Of a DNA stretch of 21,034 nucleotides, positions 14,431 through 21,034 are shown one piece after another. Below the pieces are notes generated by a model. It saw only the letters and a list, made by a program, of their open reading frames with translations, searched no databases and had not been told where the DNA came from. Both the position numbers and the translations under genes were made by a program. The stretch is from a virus: positions 1 through 21,034 of the IMG/VR virus record IMGVR_UViG_3300024054_000217; one strand, 5' to 3'. How positions within the stretch are numbered: the stretch's first letter is position 1; each line of letters opens with the position of its first letter.

Positions 14431-16224
14431 ATGGGTTTCATCTCGAATGTCGTGAACCGGATCCGTTCCGCATGGACGCGGGACAAGGAGCAGGTTCCCC
14501 TTCAGCTCGCCAAGGGAGCCATGGCGGCGGGCTTTCCGACGTCTGGCTACGATCTTCTTCAGGCGTACGGCTACGACATCCTCGGGGACTACCTGCGCCT
14601 GGAGCAGGATCTTCTGTCTCGCTTCGTCGACTACGAAGAGATGGATGACTACCCCGAGATCAACGCAGCCATCGACATCTTCGCGGACGACGCAACGCAG
14701 CCCGACACGCAGATCAACCGAACTGTCTGGGTGACTTCCCCGGACAAGAACATCGAGCAGATCGGGAACCGCCTCTTCCAGAAGCAGCTCCGCATGGACG
14801 AGGAGATCTGGGAGATCGCTCGCACCGTCGTGAAGTACGGCAACGACTACGAGGAGCTGCTCGTCACGGGCGAAGGTGTCGTGGGCCTAAACTTCATGCC
14901 GCCCCCGACCGTTCGCCGCATCGAAGGTCCGCGTGGAGAGCTGTTTGGCTTCGTGCAGGACTTCCAAGGTCGCTTCGGGTACTCGCCCGAGGAGTTCAAG
15001 CACATCCTCGCGAAGCGCACCGCCGCGCTCCAAGGCGTGGGCCCGGCTCCGGGCTCGAACCTCTCAGGTATGGACGACTCGGTCGCCGCGCTCGAAGACT
15101 GGGAGGTGGTTCACTTCCGCCTTCGCGGGAAGCACCGGCGCTCGGTCTACGGTTACTCGGTGCTCGACGGGGCCCGCTGGATCTTCAAGCGCCTCCTCCT
15201 CCTGGAGGACTCGGCTCTCATCTACCGGTTGCAACGCGCACCGGAGCGGTTCGCGTTCTACATCGACGTCGGTGACCTTCCCCCCGCGGAAGCGCTTGCC
15301 TACGTGAACCGCGTTCGGCAGCAGTACAAGAAGAAGAAGTTCGTCAACCCTTCGACGGGCAACCTCGACCTGAAGTTCGACTCGCTTGCGCAGGACGAAG
15401 ACATCTTCCTCCCGATGCGCCAAGGCCAAGAGGGCACACGCGTGGACGTGCTTGCCGGGCCTGTGTGGCAACACATGGAGGACATCGAGTACTTCCAGAA
15501 CAAGCTCTTCAGCTCGCTCAAGATCCCGAAGGCGTACCTTGCGCAAGACGAGAACACGGCGCGCGCCGTTCTCTCGTCAGAAGACGTTCGGTTCGCTCGC
15601 ACGGTGCTTCGCATCCAGCGGGAGCTTCAGAACGGTCTGAGGAAGATCTTCCGCGTACATCTCGCGGCTCTCGGGTACGATCCGCACAAGCTGGACTACG
15701 AGGTCCACATGACCGTCCCGTCGAGCATCTTCGAGCTGGCTCAGCTCGAAGTCCGGAACGCACGCGCGGACCTGGCTGGGCGGCTTGGCGATTTCTTCCC
15801 GCTCTATTGGATCTACAAGACGGTCTTCAATTGCTCGGACGAGGAGATCGAAGACCTCACCAAGAAACGCGAGGAGCAGGTCAAGAACGATGCGGTGTGG
15901 GCAGCCAAGGCGGAGGCTGAGGCTCAGAAGGCGGCTGCACCACCAGCACCTCCCGCCGCCCCTGGGGGAGCACCTGCTCCGGGAGCCCCTCCGCAAATGC
16001 AGCAGCTCGCCAACGCCCGGACCAACATCAACAGATCTCGCTTCCTTCGCTCCGGCGCAAAGGGTATCTCCGAGCGCGAACTAATGGCTGGGTACCGTCC
16101 TTCGGACAGCGCCCGGCTGGAGGACAAGCTCAACACCCTCTTGAAGCGCGATCGAGCCCTGGCGGCTTCCCTGGGTCAGCTTCAAGATCTCATCCACGGT
16201 CTTTCTCGATCTCAGCGTCGCTGA
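14431..16224 (+). CDS. Portal protein, T4 gp20-like
   Basis: A 597-residue protein that forms the dodecameric ring at one capsid vertex, on which the prohead nucleates and through which the terminase packages DNA. Typical of T4-type portals are YEEMDDYPEINAAIDIFADD at 70-89, the VKYGNDYEELLV strand, the VVHFRLRGKHRRSVYGYSVLDGARWIFKRLLLLEDSALIYR stem region, and EDIEYFQNKLFSSLKIPKAYLAQDE, a conserved C-terminal stretch. The residues near 480-545 are an Ala/Pro/Gly-rich linker (APPAPPAAPGGAPAPGAPP), followed by a helical tail; this extension makes it somewhat longer than T4 gp20 (524 residues, from memory). The start is the ATG at 14431, just before the conserved N-terminal helix. Confidence 0.9.
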   Translation: MGFISNVVNRIRSAWTRDKEQVPLQLAKGAMAAGFPTSGYDLLQAYGYDILGDYLRLEQDLLSRFVDYEEMDDYPEINAAIDIFADDATQPDTQINRTVWVTSPDKNIEQIGNRLFQKQLRMDEEIWEIARTVVKYGNDYEELLVTGEGVVGLNFMPPPTVRRIEGPRGELFGFVQDFQGRFGYSPEEFKHILAKRTAALQGVGPAPGSNLSGMDDSVAALEDWEVVHFRLRGKHRRSVYGYSVLDGARWIFKRLLLLEDSALIYRLQRAPERFAFYIDVGDLPPAEALAYVNRVRQQYKKKKFVNPSTGNLDLKFDSLAQDEDIFLPMRQGQEGTRVDVLAGPVWQHMEDIEYFQNKLFSSLKIPKAYLAQDENTARAVLSSEDVRFARTVLRIQRELQNGLRKIFRVHLAALGYDPHKLDYEVHMTVPSSIFELAQLEVRNARADLAGRLGDFFPLYWIYKTVFNCSDEEIEDLTKKREEQVKNDAVWAAKAEAEAQKAAAPPAPPAAPGGAPAPGAPPQMQQLANARTNINRSRFLRSGAKGISERELMAGYRPSDSARLEDKLNTLLKRDRALAASLGQLQDLIHGLSRSQRR

Positions 16225-16237
16225 ATCGATCCCTCTG

Positions 16238-16267
16238 TTGACACCCCTAGAACCTCGAAGGTAGTTT
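16238..16267 (+). promoter_or_regulatory. Promoter-like site after the portal gene
   Basis: TTGACA at 16238-16243 is followed after 18 bases by TAGTTT (16262-16267), in the 54-base gap between the portal gene and the next gene. A start point near 16274 would leave out the GGAGG at 16268-16272, so either the mRNA is nearly leaderless or this site is not a true promoter. The gap also holds the short dyad ACCT-CGA-AGGT (16252-16262). Confidence 0.3.
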
Positions 16268-16278
16268 GGAGGCGACCT

Positions 16279-17226
16279 GTGACAGCCCCTCGATTCATCC
16301 CCGTCCAAGAGATCAGGAAGCTTTCCGAAGGAAGCTTCGAGCACACGATCTCGAAGATCGAGCGCGCCGTGCAGGAGTCCAGCGAGCGCATCTTCGGGAA
16401 GAAGATCGGAGCCCGCGTCGTCGGTACGTTCCCCGAGAACGCTCTGGCCCTCTCCGAAGACGGAGACGTGGCACGCGTCTTCTGGGCCGTGTCGAAGGAC
16501 GGCTCGGTCAAGATCGTGAAGACCGAGTCCGTGAAGATCGCGTCCTACAGCCCCGAGAACGTCGAGGACTTCGCCCGGAAGCAAATCCGGAAGGCGGTCG
16601 CGGCTTGGGAATCCGGGCGCAAGGACGAAGCCGAGCGCCTGATCTCCGAGGTCGCCCCCTACGTCGATGAGCGGCCGCTGCTCTCCGACGCCAAGGTCGT
16701 CGAGGCTCTCACGGTCGAGTTCAAGGCTGCTCGCCCCTGGAGGCAGATCCTCAAGGCCAACCGCCAGCGCTTCGAGTCCGCCGTCGGGGAGCCCGCGATG
16801 ATGAAGATCGCCGCGGAGTCTTCCGGGCCGAAGTACACGGTCATCTACAACGGTTCCATGGAAGAGGCGGAGCGCGCGGGGTACCTCGATCTCGTCCACT
16901 CCGACTTTTCCTACCTCACTTCCCGAGTAACCTCTCTGAGGGATCTCTCTCGCACTTGCTACGAGGGCCTGAGATCTGTGGTAAGGTCCGAAGACCTGAA
17001 GGCGGACGAGACGATCTCCACCTTCATCACCTTCACCGAAGATCTGGTCTCCGATCTGAGCAGGCTGCAAAAGATCGTGAGTGACGCCCCCAAGACCCTC
17101 ACCAAGATCGAATCCCTCGGCCGGTTGTACGACACGATCAACGAGGGACTGCCGGACTACGAGCTGGCAGGCAAGTTCGTCGAGACCATGTCCAAGCAGC
17201 TCCAGGACGCCGCGAAGGCCAAGTAG
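16279..17226 (+). CDS. Putative head-assembly protein of unknown function, 315 residues
   Basis: It starts at GTG 16279 with GGAGG (16268-16272) six bases upstream. The N-terminal part (FIPVQEIRKLSEGSFEHTIS; IGARVVGTFPENALALSEDG) appears as a small alpha/beta domain; the rest is helical (ISTFITFTEDLVSDLSRL; KFVETMSKQLQDAAKAK) and rich in Lys and Glu. It lies between portal and protease genes, where T4-like phages encode prohead core proteins, so a core or internal head role is a reasonable inference. I recognise no specific family. The AGGAG for the next gene overlaps its TAG stop. Confidence 0.65.
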   Translation: MTAPRFIPVQEIRKLSEGSFEHTISKIERAVQESSERIFGKKIGARVVGTFPENALALSEDGDVARVFWAVSKDGSVKIVKTESVKIASYSPENVEDFARKQIRKAVAAWESGRKDEAERLISEVAPYVDERPLLSDAKVVEALTVEFKAARPWRQILKANRQRFESAVGEPAMMKIAAESSGPKYTVIYNGSMEEAERAGYLDLVHSDFSYLTSRVTSLRDLSRTCYEGLRSVVRSEDLKADETISTFITFTEDLVSDLSRLQKIVSDAPKTLTKIESLGRLYDTINEGLPDYELAGKFVETMSKQLQDAAKAK

Positions 17227-17234
17227 GAGAAACC

Positions 17235-18569
17235 ATGAACGCTCTCAGGAACCCCGTCGTGATCTCCTCCCTGGAAGAGGATCTGAAGAAGATCGGTCTC
17301 ACGGGTCTCGTTCGTGAGCAGGACGACTCTGCGGAGGAGCCTGCCCCCGAGGTCGGTGCCGACGGCGGGAATCCGATGGAAGGTGAAGGCGAGGACGAGC
17401 CGAAGGACGCCCAGACCGAAGCCGACGACGGCGAAGAGGGCGACGACAAGGAGAAGGAGCCGATGGAGGCGAAGAGCCTGGTGAAGAACCAAGCTGCGCG
17501 CTTCCTCCGCGCCTACGCTCCCGTCACCCCGAAGCCGGTCGGTGCTCGCGTCGAGAACAAGACCGGCAAGAAGGGCAAGTCCGTCACGGAGTCGCGCACC
17601 GCGCCGAAGGGTCCCGCGAAGCCGTTCAAGAAGCCGATCAAGGAGTCGCGCAGCCAGCGTCTCCACCGCCTCTCCGAAGGCAAGATCTTCGAGAGCGCCA
17701 AGCGGCCGGTGAAGACGGGAGTTTCCAAGATCGACTCCCTCCTCGAAGAGGTCGGAGCGCTCGTCGGGGACATCAACCGGTCCAAGAAGGTCGAGAAGAT
17801 CGAAGGCTTCGCGAACATCGCGGTCATCGCCGAGATGCTTCAGCGCCGCTTCCGCATGATCGGGATGGCCCTCTCCGAGGGCAACATCTACCGCGTCGCG
17901 GACCAGATGAAGAAGCTCTCCGAGCAGGCCGGCGACATGGCGATCGGCATGGACGGGGGCGAGGAGCCGAAGGTCGGCGAGCAGGACGAGCCCCCGCCGG
18001 GAGAGCCGAAGGACGCGATGGCGGCCGAGGCCGACGGCGACGACGCGCAGGTCGACGCGCTCTTCAAGAAGTTCATGGCGAAGCTGCTCGACGCGCTCCA
18101 GCTCTACAACGACGTCACGGGCAAGTCCGAGCAGGACGAAGTCCCGGGTGACGAAGAGGAGCCGGGCGCCGAGGACGGCATGCCGCCCGAGGACGAGGCC
18201 ACCGCGATCGAGCAGGACGACGTTCCGGGCGACGAAGAAGAGCCTCCGGCCGACGACTCCGAGGAGCCGACCGACGAGCAGGACGAGACCGAGCCCGACG
18301 GCGACGAGCCGGAGCAGGGTGAGGAGGAGCCCGAGGAGGAGCCCACGACCGAGGAGGAGGAGACCCCCTACGGTCAGCCCGACGAAGAGGGCGACGAGAC
18401 GACGGCGGATACCGCGACCGAGCAGGTCCGGAAGATCCTCGGTCTCGGCGAAGCTCGCAAGGCCCGCGTCGAGAACGCTCGTGCTCGGCGCGTCGAGGGA
18501 AAAGGCAAGCCGGCCCCCGGTCTGAAGGAGCGGATGGGCAGCAAGAAGAAGAAGGCGAAGAAGAAGTGA
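17235..18569 (+). CDS. Very acidic prohead-core candidate, 444 residues
   Basis: The protein combines a Glu/Asp-rich N-terminus (residues 30-80), a basic central section (about 100-155: KTGKKGKSVTESRTAPKGP), a helical domain (about 160-235), a long acidic stretch of Glu/Asp/Pro (about 245-395) with a repeated EQD-VPGDEEEP unit, and a Lys-rich tail ending in KKKKAKKK. AGGAG (17225-17229) lies five bases before the ATG and overlaps the upstream stop. T4 encodes the acidic core protein gp67 between portal and protease, and this gene lies in the same relative place; similarity of position and charge is the only basis. The acidic part might exclude DNA or fill the prohead and be digested by the protease before packaging. 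Confidence 0.65.
   Translation: MNALRNPVVISSLEEDLKKIGLTGLVREQDDSAEEPAPEVGADGGNPMEGEGEDEPKDAQTEADDGEEGDDKEKEPMEAKSLVKNQAARFLRAYAPVTPKPVGARVENKTGKKGKSVTESRTAPKGPAKPFKKPIKESRSQRLHRLSEGKIFESAKRPVKTGVSKIDSLLEEVGALVGDINRSKKVEKIEGFANIAVIAEMLQRRFRMIGMALSEGNIYRVADQMKKLSEQAGDMAIGMDGGEEPKVGEQDEPPPGEPKDAMAAEADGDDAQVDALFKKFMAKLLDALQLYNDVTGKSEQDEVPGDEEEPGAEDGMPPEDEATAIEQDDVPGDEEEPPADDSEEPTDEQDETEPDGDEPEQGEEEPEEEPTTEEEETPYGQPDEEGDETTADTATEQVRKILGLGEARKARVENARARRVEGKGKPAPGLKERMGSKKKKAKKK
18129..18245 (+). repeat. Duplicated acidic unit in the prohead-core candidate
   Basis: Residues 299-310 (EQDEVPGDEEEP, bases 18129-18164) and 326-337 (EQDDVPGDEEEP, bases 18210-18245) differ at one residue, with synonymous differences in the DNA. 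A degenerate third copy, GEQDEPPPGEP, lies about 50 residues upstream. The pattern points to an internal duplication that has since drifted at third positions. Confidence 0.7.
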
Positions 18570-18754
18570 CCGAAGCCTGGCGAGCGCGCCGCACGGCGTA
18601 CTCATCAGGGCGACGGGAAACGTTCGGGTACACCAAGAAAGAGATCACACCGTTCGCGAGGAAAGTCAGGAAGCGCAGGTCGGAGCTGTTCAAGCCGGAT
18701 GCCTCCCTGAAGTTCACGCCCTACCAAAGCAACTTCCGCTGGCGAGTTCACTGA
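18566..18754 (+). CDS. Small basic protein, 62 residues
   Basis: It begins at GTG 18566, overlapping the stop of the acidic protein (GTGA at 18566-18569), and ends one base before the start of the protease. It is very rich in Arg and Lys (WRARRTAYSSGRR; ARKVRKRRSELFK) and ends in SNFRWRVH. No family is recognised. A strongly basic peptide coupled to a strongly acidic head-core candidate suggests charge pairing or DNA binding in the capsid, by inference. The snug fit between two coupled genes supports a real gene. Confidence 0.6.
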   Translation: MTEAWRARRTAYSSGRRETFGYTKKEITPFARKVRKRRSELFKPDASLKFTPYQSNFRWRVH

Positions 18755-18755
18755 G

Positions 18756-20396
18756 ATGACGAAAGCGCACATGATCGAAGATCGAGGCCCGAAGCCGGGT
18801 CAGCGCCTTCTCACGGATTCGCTTCCGTTGAAGTTGCAGCTCGTCGAGGACGACACCGGAGGCAAGGTCGTCGTTCGAGGGGAGTTTGCCAGGGCGGGCC
18901 TCGCGACGGAGAACAAGCGGGTCTATCCGCGCACGCTCTGGGAGCGTGAGATCTCGAAGCTCGACCGCGCGATGCAGGAGCGTCGCATGTTCGGTGAGCT
19001 GGATCACCCCAACGACGGACGCACGCAGCTCACGAGGGTCTCTCACTTGGTCACGGGCATGAACGTGACCGAGCAGGGGATCGTCCTGGGCGAGGCTGAG
19101 GTTCTCGACACCGCGCGCGGTCGGGACCTGCGGGCCATGCTGAACGCCGGCTGCAAGGTCGGCGTCAGCTCGCGTGGCTACGGATCGACGCGCACGAACG
19201 ACAAGGGCGAAGAAGTGGTCCAGGAGGACTACACCCTCGTCACGTTCGACTTCGTGGCAGAACCCGCGGACAGCACCGCGTACCCCGACGTGTTCAGCGA
19301 GAACAAGGAGACGACCGGCATGGGCACCGAAGCTCAGAAGCAGGAAGACCAGGCGAAGGCGAAGGCTTTCGCTGCGAAGGTGGAGCAGGAGGCTCAGGCT
19401 GGTGGTGTGGGTCGTTCGGACCTCACGACGCAGTTCGAGAACGACATCCTGTCGCGGCTCGGGAAGCTGAACGCCGAAGCGCGTGCGGCCATCCGCAGCC
19501 AGCTCATGGCGGATCCTTCCGTCGGTGCGGCGAAGGAGGCGGTCGAGGGCATCAAGGCTCTCCTCCGGCCTTTCCTCCTCCCCGAGGACGTCGAGGCGGT
19601 CGTCAAGCAGAAGGACGAGGAGATCTCGCGTCTGCACACGGCGCTCAAGGAGCGCGACCTGCGCATCAAGACGCAGGAGGAGCAGATCTCCTCGCTCGGC
19701 TCGATGGCGCGCCAGGCCGGGTACAAGTTCTACCTGGAGCGCCGGCTCGCGGGGAACCCGGACAAGGTCCTCATCGTGAAGACGCTGGGCGACCTCACGC
19801 AGTTCGAGAGCGCCGAGACCTTCAAGTCGAAGGTCGAGGGCATCGTCGCCGACTTCGAGAAGCGTCGCGTCGAGCAGGCTGCCGAGGCGGCCGTCACGCA
19901 GCGCAAGGCCGAAGAGCAGCGCAAGGCTCTCGCGGCCGAGAGCGCGCGCTCGAAGCAGGTGGAGAACTCGCTCCAAGAGCAGGTCTCCAAGCTCACCACG
20001 GCCCTGGAGAAGAGCCTGGAGGCCAACAAGGCTCTGGGCATCCAGCTCTACACCGAGCGCCGGCTCGCCACGCACCCGCGGGGCAAGGAGCTGACGCAGC
20101 TCGTGGAGGGCCGCAAGCCGAAGTCTCAGCAGGAGGTCGAACGCCTCATCGAGGAGAACGCCCTTCCGCCGGAGAACCGCGATGCCGATGAGCTGGAGGC
20201 GGTGCGCTCTCGCGTGAGGAACGCGACGCGTGGCGCCAAGGGCTCGACTCCGAGCATCGAGGAGGAGACTCGCCCGCGTGGCCCGCGCGTGGAGGAGAAC
20301 TACAACGGGCTCGGCATCGACCTCACCACCCTCAAGCAACTCTCTGGGATCAACGGTTCGCCTGCTGGCGGCCAGCGTTCCCTCTCTCGTCGGTGA
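18756..20396 (+). CDS. Prohead protease fused to coiled-coil scaffold
   Basis: A 546-residue protein. Residues about 25-175 form a prohead serine protease of the T4 gp21 (MEROPS S80) type: ATENKRVYPRTLWEREI, the His box GELDHPNDGR (His84), KVGVSSRGYGS with the candidate catalytic Ser138 or Ser139, and FDFVAEPADSTAYPDV. The protease cuts scaffold and capsid proteins during maturation. Residues 189-546 are a long, mostly coiled-coil segment (EEISRLHTALKERDLRIK; EEQRKALAAESARSKQVE) that matches the scaffold role given to separate proteins such as T4 gp22. This half has an internal start of its own at 19320. A repeated module with YxERRLA occurs at 326 and 432. The gene lies directly before the capsid gene, the usual place for protease and scaffold. 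Confidence 0.88.
   Translation: MTKAHMIEDRGPKPGQRLLTDSLPLKLQLVEDDTGGKVVVRGEFARAGLATENKRVYPRTLWEREISKLDRAMQERRMFGELDHPNDGRTQLTRVSHLVTGMNVTEQGIVLGEAEVLDTARGRDLRAMLNAGCKVGVSSRGYGSTRTNDKGEEVVQEDYTLVTFDFVAEPADSTAYPDVFSENKETTGMGTEAQKQEDQAKAKAFAAKVEQEAQAGGVGRSDLTTQFENDILSRLGKLNAEARAAIRSQLMADPSVGAAKEAVEGIKALLRPFLLPEDVEAVVKQKDEEISRLHTALKERDLRIKTQEEQISSLGSMARQAGYKFYLERRLAGNPDKVLIVKTLGDLTQFESAETFKSKVEGIVADFEKRRVEQAAEAAVTQRKAEEQRKALAAESARSKQVENSLQEQVSKLTTALEKSLEANKALGIQLYTERRLATHPRGKELTQLVEGRKPKSQQEVERLIEENALPPENRDADELEAVRSRVRNATRGAKGSTPSIEEETRPRGPRVEENYNGLGIDLTTLKQLSGINGSPAGGQRSLSRR
19305..19310 (+). promoter_or_regulatory. Internal ribosome binding site in the protease-scaffold gene
   Basis: AAGGAG lies nine bases before the in-frame ATG at 19320, exactly at the border between protease and coiled coil. 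The region AAGGAGAC...ATGGG.ACCGAAGCTC is nearly identical to the site before the capsid gene (20442-20470), where it is used for a real start. Confidence 0.6.
19320..20396 (+). CDS. Nested scaffold product from an internal start
   Basis: Starting at Met189 (MGTEAQKQEDQAKAKAF) this gives a 358-residue protein made almost only of helices and coiled coil, in the same frame as the fused gene. Lambda makes its scaffold Nu3 from an internal start in the protease gene C, so the arrangement has precedent. Free scaffold would be needed in large excess over protease, which an internal start provides. Seen: Shine-Dalgarno, spacing and domain border; inferred: that it is used. Confidence 0.55.
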   Translation: MGTEAQKQEDQAKAKAFAAKVEQEAQAGGVGRSDLTTQFENDILSRLGKLNAEARAAIRSQLMADPSVGAAKEAVEGIKALLRPFLLPEDVEAVVKQKDEEISRLHTALKERDLRIKTQEEQISSLGSMARQAGYKFYLERRLAGNPDKVLIVKTLGDLTQFESAETFKSKVEGIVADFEKRRVEQAAEAAVTQRKAEEQRKALAAESARSKQVENSLQEQVSKLTTALEKSLEANKALGIQLYTERRLATHPRGKELTQLVEGRKPKSQQEVERLIEENALPPENRDADELEAVRSRVRNATRGAKGSTPSIEEETRPRGPRVEENYNGLGIDLTTLKQLSGINGSPAGGQRSLSRR

Positions 20397-20440
20397 GACG
20401 GGGAAAACTTCGCGCCCACAGCGCAACAGCAAGGCCACCT

Positions 20441-20447
20441 GAAGGAG
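20441..20447 (+). promoter_or_regulatory. Ribosome binding site fixing the capsid start
   Basis: GAAGGAG lies eight bases before the ATG at 20456 but only two bases before the ATG at 20450. Spacing therefore favours 20456, which also makes the protein begin MGTEA like the internal scaffold start. Confidence 0.65.
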
Positions 20448-20455
20448 ACATGAAG

Positions 20456-21034
20456 ATGGGAACCGAAGCTCGGCAGATTCTCAACGAGGACGCCAGGCGC
20501 ACCGCGGCGGACAAGAGCTACGTGGGCGCGCTGGTTCGCAAGTGGAGGGACTTCCTGGAGGGCATGCCCGACAGGACCGACCACGATCGGTACGTTTTGG
20601 GCGTCACGGCCGTTCTCATGGAGAACGAGTCGCAGTACCTCCAGGGCCTCAACGAGGAGACGCGGACGGTCAACGTCGGCTCCTTCACGAAGTTCATCTT
20701 CCCGGTCCTGCGCCGGGTCTTCCCGAACCTCATCGCGAACGAGATCGTCTCCGTTCAGCCGATGACGGCTCCGGTCGGGGCGGTCTTCTTCCTCGACTAC
20801 ATCTACGGGACGACCAAGGGCCCGACCTCGGCGGGCAACGTCTTCCCCCGGGACTTCGACCGCAACTACTCGTCGGAGTTCATCAACGGTGAGCCCCTCG
20901 CGACTGGCGACGGCGTGAACTTCGGCGGCGCCGGTGCCGCGCTCGGGGCGACCCTCGCGTTCAACCCGGTGCGCCCGCTCGACTCGTCGCGCGGCTTCTC
21001 CGTGGTCATCCGCGAGATCAACGCCGCCACGGGT
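20456..21034 (+). CDS. Major capsid protein, T4 gp23-like (partial, runs off the window)
   Basis: 193 residues are visible with no stop. The stretch VFPNLIANEIVSVQPMTAPVGAVFFLDYIYG (residues 88-118) is the hallmark of T4-type capsid proteins, where the N-terminal arm leads into the HK97-fold shell domain. The first about 65 residues are helical and charged and correspond to the segment that T4 gp23 loses by gp21 cleavage; (L/I)-x-E sites occur after Glu56 (LME) and Glu67 (LNE), near the T4 position. It follows protease-scaffold after a 59-base gap with a strong Shine-Dalgarno. Only the N-terminal part is seen, so length and C-terminus are unknown. Confidence 0.9.
   Translation, partial: MGTEARQILNEDARRTAADKSYVGALVRKWRDFLEGMPDRTDHDRYVLGVTAVLMENESQYLQGLNEETRTVNVGSFTKFIFPVLRRVFPNLIANEIVSVQPMTAPVGAVFFLDYIYGTTKGPTSAGNVFPRDFDRNYSSEFINGEPLATGDGVNFGGAGAALGATLAFNPVRPLDSSRGFSVVIREINAATG

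Noticed and set aside
18714-20438. Antisense open frame of 574 codons opposite protease-scaffold
   Set aside because: Same shadow effect; the Leu/Arg-rich product mirrors the coiled-coil codons.
20450-20452. Alternative capsid start ATG
   Set aside because: Only two bases from the Shine-Dalgarno; the ATG at 20456 has proper spacing.

Overview
The window is a stretch of a tailed double-stranded DNA phage (or prophage) genome, GC-rich (roughly 60 % by eye), with every supported gene on the + strand and almost no intergenic space. The capsid genes are of the T4 type: a gp20-like portal, a gp21-like prohead protease and a gp23-like major capsid protein follow a two-subunit terminase, which suggests a myovirus-like particle. 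The replication genes are not T4-like: there is a family A DNA polymerase with a 3'-5' exonuclease domain, a RuvC-type resolvase and a small single-strand binding protein. Nothing here fixes the host beyond a bacterium with GC-rich DNA that uses Shine-Dalgarno (AGGAGG-type) initiation.

Region 1 (1-2980) is a DNA-metabolism cluster: the tail of an unidentified gene, a RuvC-like resolvase, an SSB-like protein, a putative DNA-binding protein with an acidic linker, a small unknown protein and a ParB-like protein. Region 2 (3030-8146) holds a 237-residue unknown protein, a very large 1336-residue multidomain protein with Pro-rich linkers, a HipA/PI-kinase-like catalytic core and a C-terminal part that resembles ADP-ribosyltransferase-type domains, and a 127-residue unknown protein. 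Region 3 (8147-10884) opens with the longest intergenic gap (108 bases, with a promoter-like site and nested inverted repeats), then a histone H1-like Lys/Ala/Pro-rich protein with a C-terminal winged-helix-like domain, overlapping the DNA polymerase. Region 4 (10885-21034) is packaging and head assembly: small and large terminase, two small unknown proteins, portal, a 315-residue unknown, a very acidic prohead-core candidate, a 62-residue basic protein, a protease fused to a coiled-coil scaffold, and the start of the major capsid protein, which runs off the window.

Genes are tightly coupled: many stops overlap the next start as ATGA or GTGA, and six genes start with GTG. The head genes form a coherent assembly line: the portal nucleates the prohead, the acidic core protein and the coiled-coil scaffold fill it, the protease matures it, and the terminase packages DNA through the portal. 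The most interesting observations are the 1336-residue kinase/ART-like protein (a candidate host-takeover effector), the internal Shine-Dalgarno and start that would make a separate scaffold from the protease gene (and which copies the ribosome-binding region and first codons of the capsid gene), the H1-like protein next to the polymerase, and the nested dyad structure in the 8147-8254 gap. No tRNA, CRISPR array, insertion sequence or attachment site was seen, and no gene-free stretch exceeds 110 bases.
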